A stretch of 22,339 nt of DNA from JAYZVT01 sp050248375. GTDB taxonomy: Bacteria > Pseudomonadota > Alphaproteobacteria > Rhizobiales > Methyloligellaceae. Under the pieces are notes generated by a model. That model worked only from the letters and a program-made list of their open reading frames with translations, was not told the origin of the DNA and searched no databases. How positions within the stretch are numbered: position 1 is the first letter of the stretch; each line of letters begins with the position of its first letter. Position numbers and translations under genes: made by a program. Below are positions 14,182-21,464 of this stretch, in pieces. Where the stretch lies: positions 1-22,339 of the forward strand of contig JBFWSL010000027.1 of the NCBI GenBank assembly GCA_050248375.1, given 5' to 3'.

Positions 14182-15165
14182 ATGATCAAATCAGTACTGA
14201 AGGCGCTGGCTGTTGCCGGCGCATTGGCCACGGTCACCTTTGGCGTGCACGCGGCCAACACGACTCCGGACAATGTGCGCATCGGCGCGGCCTCGGTGGG
14301 CGGTACCTACTACGTGTGGGCGACCGGCTTCGCCAAGCTTGTCAGTTCCAAGGTGGAAACGTCCGCCAACGTTGAAGTGACCGGCGGCCCGCTGCACAAC
14401 ATTCAGCTCGTCAATGGCGGCGAGATGACCTTCGGCCTGTCCACGGCCGCCCCGGCCTATGAAGGCTTCAACGGCACCGAATGGGCGAAGGGCAAGAAGT
14501 TCGACAACATCCGGGGCGTCATCCCGATGTTCCCCAGCTACTTCCACTGGTGGGCGCTGGAGAAGAGCGGCATCAAGTCGATCCAGGACCTGAACGGCAA
14601 GGTGGTGGCGATGGGTCCGAAGGGCGGCACGCCGGACACTTATGGCCGCCGCCTGTTCGACACGCTCGGCATCAAGCCGGCGCGTCTCGTCAACGCCGGC
14701 TTCTCCGACATCGTCGGCCAGTTGCGTGACGGCCTCGTGGACGCGGCCTTCACCACGTCGGGCATTCCGCATCCCTCGGTGATGGAGAACGAGTCGACCC
14801 AGCCGCTGAACATCTTCGGTGTGTCGCAGGCAGACGCCGACAAGTTCATCGAGAAGTATCCCTACTTCTCCACCGACGTCATCCCGCAGGCGACCTACAA
14901 GAGCCTGAAGGGCGACCTGCTCACGCTGACGGTGTGGAATTTCCTCATCGCCAACAAGGATACCTCGCCGGACTTCGTCTACAAGGTGACCAAGGCCGCG
15001 ATCGAGAATGTCGACATCCTGATCGAGACGCATCGCAGCTCGAAGGACGTCAAGCTCGAGAACGCGGTGAAGCTGACCGTGCCGATGCACGCCGGCGCCC
15101 TGAAGTACTTCCGCGAGAAGGGCATCACGGTTCCGGACAAGCTGGTGCCGCCCGAGGCGAAGTAG
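14182..15165 (+). CDS. TRAP transporter solute-binding protein, TAXI family
   Basis: A 327-residue periplasmic binding protein. A Sec signal peptide covers about residues 1-24 (MIKS, hydrophobic core, cleavage after VHA), without a lipobox. The mature part begins with the TAXI-family pattern RIGAASVGGTYYVWATGFAKLV, followed by VTGGPLHNIQLVNGGEMTFGL and VVAMGPKGGTPDTYGRRLFDTLGI. It would bind a small organic acid and hand it to the fused permease encoded next, driven by an ion gradient. It starts after GGGAGG at 14172-14177. Upstream is the operator-bearing promoter shared in sequence with the carboxylase operon, so it most likely brings in the substrate, or a relative, of that pathway. Ligand not identifiable; TAXI proteins are mostly uncharacterised, with dicarboxylates such as 2-oxoglutarate among the few known ligands. 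Confidence 0.93.
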   Translation: MIKSVLKALAVAGALATVTFGVHAANTTPDNVRIGAASVGGTYYVWATGFAKLVSSKVETSANVEVTGGPLHNIQLVNGGEMTFGLSTAAPAYEGFNGTEWAKGKKFDNIRGVIPMFPSYFHWWALEKSGIKSIQDLNGKVVAMGPKGGTPDTYGRRLFDTLGIKPARLVNAGFSDIVGQLRDGLVDAAFTTSGIPHPSVMENESTQPLNIFGVSQADADKFIEKYPYFSTDVIPQATYKSLKGDLLTLTVWNFLIANKDTSPDFVYKVTKAAIENVDILIETHRSSKDVKLENAVKLTVPMHAGALKYFREKGITVPDKLVPPEAK

Positions 15166-15187
15166 TCTAACCTCACCATTCAAGCGG

Positions 15188-15211
15188 ACCTCCGGCCCCA
15201 GGGCCGGAGGT
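15188..15211 (+). terminator. Intercistronic stem-loop between binding protein and permease genes
   Basis: Perfect inverted repeat: ACCTCCGGCCC (15188-15198), two bases, GGGCCGGAGGT (15201-15211); the real hairpin will open a few inner pairs. No U-run follows, so complete termination is unlikely. Its place, 22 bp after the binding-protein stop and before the permease, fits a partial terminator or an mRNA 3'-end stabiliser that gives more binding protein than permease. Confidence 0.6.
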
Positions 15212-15248
15212 CACTTCGAACTCCGAATTGGCGGCGGGAGCGACTCCG

Positions 15249-17168
15249 GTGCAAGATCCGCAACTCGACATCCATCCTCCCGCGCGCATAGCTATCATCG
15301 ATCATCTGGCGTCCGCCATCGCCGTCGTCTACCTGGTGATGCATCTGGTGGCGCTGACAGTCTATCCCGTCGATCCGCTTCTCTTCCGGGCCTGGCACGT
15401 GGGCGGCATGGCGCTGTTCGCCTATGTCTACTGGCTCGCGGCCCGCCCAAAGGCCTATGACGCCGCGCTGATTCTGGTCGGCATCGCCGCGACCATCGCC
15501 GGCACGGCCTATATCAGCCTCATGGCCGACGAGATCGTAATGCGGGCCGGGGTGTTCCCGGAGACCGAGGACGTGGTCGTCGCCACCATCATGCTCCTCG
15601 TCGTGCTCGACATCACGCGGCGCGCGGCCGGCCTGGCGCTGGTCTTCCTCGCCTTGTTCTTCATCCTTTACGGGCTATACGGCTCCTATTTCCCGCAGAT
15701 GATGTCGCATGGGGGCTATTCCTTCGCGCGGGTGGTCACCTACCTGTACACGACGAACGGCATCTACGGCATTCCGGTCGGATCGTCGGCGACCTTCATC
15801 TATTTCTTCGTCGTGTTCGGCGCGCTGCTCTCCATTTCCGGCGGCGCCGACTACATGATGAAACTCGCGCTGGCGCTGACGGGGCGCACGCGCGGCGGCA
15901 CGGCCAAGGTTGGCGTGGTGGCCAGCGGCCTGTTCGGCATGATCAACGGCACCTCGGCCGGCAACGTGGTGGCCACGGGCGCCATCACAATCCCGATGAT
16001 GATCCGCTCCGGTTTCCGCCGCGAGTTCGCGGGCGCCACCGAGGCCGTGGCTTCCTCGGGCGGCCAGATCCTGCCGCCGGTCATGGGCGCGGCCGCCTTC
16101 CTGATGATCGAGATGACGGGGATTCCCTATTCAAACATCATCATTTCCGCCGCCATGCCCGCCATCCTGTATTTCTTCGCCGTCTACCTGATGGTGCATT
16201 TCGAGGCGGTGCGCATGGATCTGCGCGGCGCTACCGGCGTGGAAATCCCCAGCCGCCGGCAGCTCATGCTGCATTCCTACTATCTGATCCCGCTTACGGT
16301 ACTGCTGGCGTCGTTGCTCGTGCTGGAGGTGTCCATCATCCGGGCCGCGCTCTACAGCGTCATCTCGGTGCTGATCATCAGCATGTTCAATCCGGCGCGG
16401 CGCATCGGACCGAAACGCATCGTCGCGGCTTCGCGCGAGGGCGGAGAGGGGATCATTTCCATCGCCACGACCTGCGCCACCGCCGGCGTCGTCATCGGCA
16501 TTCTCAATCTCACCGGCCTGGGCATCAAGGTGGCGACGCTGATTCTGACGATCACCGGCGGCATTCTCTGGCTGACGCTTATCGTGACCATGATCGTCAC
16601 CATCATCCTCGGCATGGGCATGCCGACCGTGGCGGCCTACGCCATCACGGGAGCGGTGGTCGCGCCGGCGCTGATCAAGCTTGGCGTCGAGCCCATGGGC
16701 GCGCACCTGTTCATCCTGTTCTTCGCCTCGATGTCGGCGATCACCCCGCCCGTCGCGCTGGCCTCCTTCGCGGCGGCGGCCATCGCCAACGCCAATCTGG
16801 TGAGGCTCAGCATCCTGGCCATGAAGCTCGGCCTGGCCGGTTTCCTGATTCCCTATCTCTTCGTCTATCGTCCCGGCCTGCTCTTCATCGGCACGACGAC
16901 CGACATCACCGTCACCATTGTCGAGGCCACGATCGCGGTTGCGGCGGCGGCGGCGGCGCTGCGCTACAAGATGGCGAACCCGATTATCCGCGGCCTGTGG
17001 GCGCTGGGTGCATTCGGCCTGGTGTTCGACTCCTGGATGGCGAGCAGCCTGGGTCTGGCGTTGATAGCGATCACGACCGGCTGGCAGTATTACGACGAGC
17101 GTTCGGCATCCGGCGGGCCCGCGAAGGACTCCGCGGAAGCCGCTCCCCAGCCGGCCAGCAAGAACTGA
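15249..17168 (+). CDS. TRAP transporter fused permease (4TM + 12TM)
   Basis: A 639-residue, very hydrophobic inner-membrane protein that fuses the small DctQ-like unit (about residues 20-170) to the large DctM-like unit (about 170-620), the usual partner of TAXI binding proteins. Typical stretches are FGMINGTSAGNVVATGAITI, ASSGGQILPPVMGAAAF and GMGMPTVAAYAITGAVVAP, the last a signature of the family. The frame extends to a TTG at 15228, but GTG at 15249 is preferred because GGGAG lies 8 nt before it (15236-15240). It ends 7 bp before the convergent GntR gene. The C-terminal tail is polar and rich in Ala, Pro and Ser. Specificity is set by the binding protein and remains unknown. Confidence 0.92.
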   Translation: MQDPQLDIHPPARIAIIDHLASAIAVVYLVMHLVALTVYPVDPLLFRAWHVGGMALFAYVYWLAARPKAYDAALILVGIAATIAGTAYISLMADEIVMRAGVFPETEDVVVATIMLLVVLDITRRAAGLALVFLALFFILYGLYGSYFPQMMSHGGYSFARVVTYLYTTNGIYGIPVGSSATFIYFFVVFGALLSISGGADYMMKLALALTGRTRGGTAKVGVVASGLFGMINGTSAGNVVATGAITIPMMIRSGFRREFAGATEAVASSGGQILPPVMGAAAFLMIEMTGIPYSNIIISAAMPAILYFFAVYLMVHFEAVRMDLRGATGVEIPSRRQLMLHSYYLIPLTVLLASLLVLEVSIIRAALYSVISVLIISMFNPARRIGPKRIVAASREGGEGIISIATTCATAGVVIGILNLTGLGIKVATLILTITGGILWLTLIVTMIVTIILGMGMPTVAAYAITGAVVAPALIKLGVEPMGAHLFILFFASMSAITPPVALASFAAAAIANANLVRLSILAMKLGLAGFLIPYLFVYRPGLLFIGTTTDITVTIVEATIAVAAAAAALRYKMANPIIRGLWALGAFGLVFDSWMASSLGLALIAITTGWQYYDERSASGGPAKDSAEAAPQPASKN

Positions 17169-17175
17169 CGACGTA

Positions 17176-17880
17176 TCAGAGAATGTAGTTGCGGTAGCGG
17201 TCCAGCCATTCGCGGGCGCTGCGGATGATTTCCTGCTTCTTCAGCTCGGCGGCGTTGGCATCGCCGGCATCCATCAGCTTGAGCATTTCGAGATGCATGC
17301 GGCGCCCGGTCTCCGCGCGGCCGGGCAGCACGGTCACGCGCCCCTTGATGACGCGCGCCTTCTCCAGAACCTGGTCGAGGAACTGGGCGGCGTGGCTGTT
17401 ACCGGCGTAATGCACCATGTCATCGCGCAGATCGTCCAGCGCCCGGATATAATCGCCGACGTCGCCGCCCTCGATCATCGCCTGCATGGAGGGGCCGAGA
17501 CGGTCGATGTGCTTGCGCCACGCCCCCTTGGGGGCCTTCAAGGTGGCGAGGCGGACGCAAAGACCCTCCAGCACCTCGCGGATCTCGAAGATCTCATAGA
17601 CCTCGGACAGTTCGAGATGGGTGACCACTGCGCCGCGGTTGGGAATGCGCTTGATCAGGCCCCGGTATTCCAGGGCCGTCAGTACCTCGCGGACGATCGT
17701 CCTGGATACCCCGAACTCCTTGGCGAGTTCGGCTTCCTGGACGCGGCTCCCCGGCAGCAGCTCGTGACTGGCGATGCGTTCGCGGATCACCGCAAGGACA
17801 TCCTCGGTGGAGCGTCCTGTGCGGCGCCGCTTCCGGGTGCCGCGTGGCTTCGCCGGGGGGGCTGCGGAGAGCTGGCTCAT
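17176..17880 (-). CDS. GntR family transcriptional regulator, FCD subfamily (second of two)
   Basis: A 234-residue regulator with a basic N-terminal tail (KPRGTRKRRRTGR, 11-23), a winged helix-turn-helix (about 25-90, including VSRTIVREVLTALEYRGLI and KRIPNRGAVVTHLE) and an FCD domain (about 93-225). H196 is kept, but the residues aligned with D144 and H148 of the first regulator are R147 and D151, so the usual FCD metal site looks lost. It closely parallels the regulator at 234-932 in layout and in the ends VLPGRAE and IRSAREW...Y.NYIL. It is convergent with the TRAP permease gene (7-bp gap). A TTGTATACAA dyad lies 55 bp upstream, suggesting autoregulation. It may share targets with, or antagonise, the first regulator. 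Confidence 0.92.
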   Translation of the reverse strand: MSQLSAAPPAKPRGTRKRRRTGRSTEDVLAVIRERIASHELLPGSRVQEAELAKEFGVSRTIVREVLTALEYRGLIKRIPNRGAVVTHLELSEVYEIFEIREVLEGLCVRLATLKAPKGAWRKHIDRLGPSMQAMIEGGDVGDYIRALDDLRDDMVHYAGNSHAAQFLDQVLEKARVIKGRVTVLPGRAETGRRMHLEMLKLMDAGDANAAELKKQEIIRSAREWLDRYRNYIL

Positions 17881-18211
17881 ATGCCTAGACGCCTGTTTTG
17901 ATTTAAAAATGCCAATTCCACAGTCCGGCCTTTATTGTATACAAGTTTGTCTGCATACAGCAGTGTAAAATTCGCGTGGCCATCCTGCCGGGTTCCGGAG
18001 CGATTCGGAAGGGGTGGCCAGGCAAATACGGAGAAAGTCCTGGCTGGCGGCCTGGCAGGTTTACAGAGTCTGGCCCAGTTGTTACTTGCCAAGGCGTCGA
18101 TCCCAAGGGGATAACCCCCTACGGCCATGCCGGTTGCGCGAACGGGCTTTGTGTCCCGCCTGCTGCCGGCGAACTCTCCCTCACAGCTTCGGGTTTGGAA
18201 GCCACGCGACG
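17881..18211. other. Divergent intergenic region between regulator 2 and the MMPL exporter gene
   Basis: A 331-bp non-coding stretch. The left part (17881-17975) is AT-rich and holds the TTGTATACAA operator and probably the minus-strand promoter of the regulator. The right part (about 17976-18211) is GC-rich and probably carries the exporter promoter, though I cannot point to convincing -35/-10 boxes. Open frames through it are overlapping and not protein-like. Confidence 0.6.
17935..17944. promoter_or_regulatory. FCD-type operator upstream of the second GntR gene
   Basis: The perfect palindrome TTGTATACAA has the form TTGT-NN-ACAA, the same as 161-170 and 14066-14075 apart from the two central bases. 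A looser dyad, CTGCATACAG (17951-17960), lies beside it. On the minus strand the site overlaps a possible -10 TACAAT (complement of 17934-17939), consistent with autorepression. Confidence 0.6.
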
Positions 18212-20530
18212 ATGACAACCGGTTTCGGACTCGAAAAGCTTGGACTGGTCTCGCTGAGATTTCCCAAGAGCAGCCTCGCCGTCGTCCTCATCATTACCGG
18301 GCTGATGGCCTATGCCAACAGCTTCCTCGGCTTTTCCAGCGACATTCGCGAGATTTTCCGGTCCGGCTCGCCGGATTTCGAGACGCTGGAGGATGTCGGC
18401 CGGCAGTATCCCGACAGCGAGCGGGACATCCTGATGGTTGTGGAGGGGCCGCAACTGTTCACCGCCGATGCGCTGGAGCGGCTGCGGGCGCTGCATCTCG
18501 ACCTGAGCCTCACGGAGGGCGTCAGCCACGTGCTGTCGATGTTCTCCGCCCGTCATCCGCCCGGCGAGGATGGCCAGGCGGCGCAACCGGTGGTTCCGCC
18601 GGAGCTCGCCGGCGCCGACCTGCAGGCACTGAAGGCGGAACTGGAGAGGCATCCCGCTGTCTCGGGCAAGCTGCTGTCCGGGGACGGGACGCTGGCGCTG
18701 TTCGTGCTCGGCATCAGCGGCGGCGACGCGGACGTGGACCAGTTGCGGGTGCTGATCGACCGCGTGCGCGGCACGGCGGACGAGGGGCTGAAGGACTCCG
18801 GCCTGCACTACAACCTGACCGGCGTCGCGGTCATGCGGGTCGAGATCATCGGCGCGCTGATCCGGGACCAGCAGAAATTCCGCGCCGCCGGTCTTGCCGT
18901 TGCGCTGCTGCTATGCTGGCTGTTCTTCCGCAACTTCGCCTATGTGGTGATCGCGCTGGCGCCCGCCGTGGTCTCGATCATCTGGCTGAAGGGCGCCATG
19001 GGGCTGGCCGGCCAGGACATCAACATCCTGACCAACATCATACCCACGCTGATCCTGGTGATCGCTTTCGCCAGCGCCCTGCATCTGTTGTTCGTGGCGC
19101 GGGCGAGCATCGGGGCCGGCAGAACGGCGGAAGAGGCGGTGGAAATAGCGGTGCGGGAGGTCGGACCGGCCTGCGTGCTGACCTCGGGCACGACGGCGCT
19201 GGCGCTGTTGTCGCTGCTGATCGTGCCGCATCCCTTCATCGCGCGCTTCGGCCTCATCGGCGCGTTCGGTGTCACGGTCGCTTTCGTCGCGGTCATGATG
19301 ACGGTGCCGGCGCTGTGCCGGCTGCTGCTGCCGCGCATGGGCAAGGCGGCGGGAAGCTGGGGCAAGGCGGCGGGGCTGCACAGCGCCATCGCCAGGTTCG
19401 GCAACGTGGCGGCTTCATGGGTGCGGCGCTGGCCCGGGGCGATCGCGGGGACCGGCCTCGCCATGACGCTGCTGACGGGCAGCCTCTATGCGCTCAACGA
19501 GCCGCATTACCAGTACCAGGACAACCTGCCCCGCAACAATCCCGCATTCGACGCCATAGAGACCATCGATACGCGGCTCGCCGGCAGCAACGTGCTGCGC
19601 GTTCTGGTCCAGTGGCCGCAGGCACGCAAACCCGACCCCCGGGAACTGATAGCCGTTGCCGGACGCGTACATGACGTGCTGGTGGCGGAGCCGAAGGTGC
19701 AGGGCGTCACGTCGCTCAAGGGCGTCATGGAGTGGTTCGTCTCGGGCGGAAGGCGGCCCGAGGAGATGCTGCCCTTCCTGCAGAAATCGGCTTCGCAGGT
19801 GGCGGGCAAGCTCTATTCCGCGGAACACAATTCCGTGCTGGTCTCGGGCAGCTTCACGAGCATGCCCGCCATCGAACTGGTCAGGCTGCTGGACGGCCTT
19901 GACGCGAAACTGGCCGAGGTGCGCAAGGATTATCCCGACGTGACCATCGCGGCGACGGGCCTGGTGCCGGTCTCGGCGCGAGCGGCCACGGTCATGATCG
20001 GCCAGCTCAATCTCAGCCTGCTCAGCGCCATCGTCGTGGTCATCCTGCTGATCGGCGTGGGCATGCAGTCGCTGCGCGCCGCGCTGGTCACGATCATGCC
20101 CAACCTGCTGCCGATCTGCGTGTGCGGCGCGGTGCTCTACCTGACGGGCCGGGGCCTGCAGTTCACCAGCGTCGTCGCGTTCACGGTCGGTTTCGGCATC
20201 GCGGTGGACAGCACCATTCACGTTCTCAACCGTTACAGGTTGGCGCGGGCGGAAGGCCTGGACACCCCGGACGCGCTCGACGCGACCATCCGGGCCATCG
20301 GCGGCGTGCTGATCATCAGCACCCTGGTGCTGATCTGCGGCATCGGCGGAACGGTGTTCAGCGAGCTGCCCATGGTGCAGCTCTACGGGCAGGTGATCAT
20401 CGTGCTGCTGTCGGCGGCGCTGGCGGGCGCCCTGGTTCTGGCGCCGGCGGTGATCCGCAGCCTGCAGGCATGGTGGCCCGAGGCCGGGACGGGCAAGGCG
20501 AAAAAGGCAAAGTCGAGGAAGGCGGAATGA
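18212..20530 (+). CDS. MMPL/RND superfamily exporter
   Basis: A 772-residue inner-membrane protein with the two-fold RND layout: a first membrane helix (about 20-40), a large periplasmic loop (about 45-225), a helix bundle (about 228-375), a further helix (about 410-430), a second periplasmic loop (about 432-595) and a second bundle (about 598-755). Family marks are FSSDIREIFRSGSPDFETLED after the first helix and VGFGIAVDSTIHVLNRYRLAR in the second bundle, where the Asp is a candidate proton-relay residue. MMPL relatives move lipids, hopanoids or lipophilic metabolites to the periplasm or outer membrane. The open frame runs from 18014, but the ATG at 18212 is used: upstream residues are not family-like and a GGAAG lies nearby. 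Its TGA overlaps the SDR start. Not obviously tied to the carboxylase pathway. Confidence 0.9.
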   Translation: MTTGFGLEKLGLVSLRFPKSSLAVVLIITGLMAYANSFLGFSSDIREIFRSGSPDFETLEDVGRQYPDSERDILMVVEGPQLFTADALERLRALHLDLSLTEGVSHVLSMFSARHPPGEDGQAAQPVVPPELAGADLQALKAELERHPAVSGKLLSGDGTLALFVLGISGGDADVDQLRVLIDRVRGTADEGLKDSGLHYNLTGVAVMRVEIIGALIRDQQKFRAAGLAVALLLCWLFFRNFAYVVIALAPAVVSIIWLKGAMGLAGQDINILTNIIPTLILVIAFASALHLLFVARASIGAGRTAEEAVEIAVREVGPACVLTSGTTALALLSLLIVPHPFIARFGLIGAFGVTVAFVAVMMTVPALCRLLLPRMGKAAGSWGKAAGLHSAIARFGNVAASWVRRWPGAIAGTGLAMTLLTGSLYALNEPHYQYQDNLPRNNPAFDAIETIDTRLAGSNVLRVLVQWPQARKPDPRELIAVAGRVHDVLVAEPKVQGVTSLKGVMEWFVSGGRRPEEMLPFLQKSASQVAGKLYSAEHNSVLVSGSFTSMPAIELVRLLDGLDAKLAEVRKDYPDVTIAATGLVPVSARAATVMIGQLNLSLLSAIVVVILLIGVGMQSLRAALVTIMPNLLPICVCGAVLYLTGRGLQFTSVVAFTVGFGIAVDSTIHVLNRYRLARAEGLDTPDALDATIRAIGGVLIISTLVLICGIGGTVFSELPMVQLYGQVIIVLLSAALAGALVLAPAVIRSLQAWWPEAGTGKAKKAKSRKAE

Positions 20531-21363
20531 GCGGGGCGCAGGACAACAAGGCGGCAGCGGATGCTTCCATGCCGAAGGTGACGCTGATCACCGGAGGCAC
20601 CAAGGGCCTGGGGCTGGGATTCGCGCGGGCCTTCGCGGCTCGCGGGCATGACCTTGTCATCGTGGCGCGGACCAGATCAGCGCTGGAGGACGTGGCCCGG
20701 GAGGTGTCCCAGTCGAAAAACGTGAAGGTGCATACGGTCGAGGCCGACCTGTCGGCGGTGCAGGGACGCGACAAGGTCGAGCGCTATATCCACGACCAGG
20801 GCCTTTGCGTCGAATATCTCGTCAACAACGCGGGTTATGGCCTGGCCGGTTTTTTCCAGGACGTGGACCGCAATGCCACCCTCAACATGCTGGAACTGAA
20901 CGTGGCGGCGCTGACCGACATGACGCGGCGGTTCCTGCCCCATCTGGTGGCGCGCGGAAACGGCGGCATTCTCAACATTTCATCGCTCGCGGGCCTGACT
21001 CCCGGCCCCTATCAGGCGACCTATTACGCGACCAAGGCCTATGTGAACTCGCTCACATTCGCGCTTGCTCATGAAACGCGCAAATCGGGGATAAAGATCG
21101 GCCTGTTGCTGTCCGGGCCGGTTGCGACCGAATTTCACAGCCGTATCGGCGCCGATACCGCCTATTACATCAAATTCCTCGGCATGAAGCAGCCTGATGC
21201 AGTTGCGCAATACGCAACCGGAAAATTCCTCGCCGGAAGCCGGGCCATAATTCCCGGAGCTCTCAATAAAGTCTCGGCAGTGCTCATGAAATTGCTGCCA
21301 CGGGCTCTGGTGGTTCCCGGCGTTGCATGGTTGCTGCGGCTGAGGGGAGAGCATAGCATATAG
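20527..21363 (+). CDS. Short-chain dehydrogenase/reductase (SDR)
   Basis: A 278-residue classical SDR, NAD(P)-dependent. It has the cofactor motif TGGTKGLG (22-29), NNAG (100-103), the catalytic Ser in LNISSLAG (149-156) and the Y166-x3-K170 pair in TYYATK. A stretch R-T-R near residue 50 after the second strand hints at NADP(H) preference. The start at 20527 overlaps the exporter stop as ATGA; the in-frame Met just before PKVTLITGG (20569) is a possible alternative. Length and the C-terminal part, with a hydrophobic region (LMKLLPRALVVPGVAWLLRL), recall SDRs acting on lipophilic ketones or acyl chains, possibly membrane-associated. Coupling with the MMPL exporter suggests work on the same lipid-like molecule (inference). 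Confidence 0.9.
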   Translation: MSGAQDNKAAADASMPKVTLITGGTKGLGLGFARAFAARGHDLVIVARTRSALEDVAREVSQSKNVKVHTVEADLSAVQGRDKVERYIHDQGLCVEYLVNNAGYGLAGFFQDVDRNATLNMLELNVAALTDMTRRFLPHLVARGNGGILNISSLAGLTPGPYQATYYATKAYVNSLTFALAHETRKSGIKIGLLLSGPVATEFHSRIGADTAYYIKFLGMKQPDAVAQYATGKFLAGSRAIIPGALNKVSAVLMKLLPRALVVPGVAWLLRLRGEHSI

Positions 21364-21464
21364 ATCAGCGGACCAGCGATGGCTGGAGATGACAAAAATA
21401 GGGGCAGGGGCCAGAGCCGCAGCCCGTCAAGCGGGGGGCTAGCCGTGACGGCTGCCGGGGGTAG

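Noticed and set aside
18014..18211. N-terminal extension of the MMPL exporter to 18014
   Set aside because: The 66 extra residues are Arg/Cys-rich and unlike the family, whose proteins begin shortly before the first membrane helix; ATG 18212 fits better.
20122..20526. N-terminal extension of the SDR to 20122
   Set aside because: It is a shadow of the exporter C-terminal coding region; the ATGA overlap at 20527 gives a standard SDR start.
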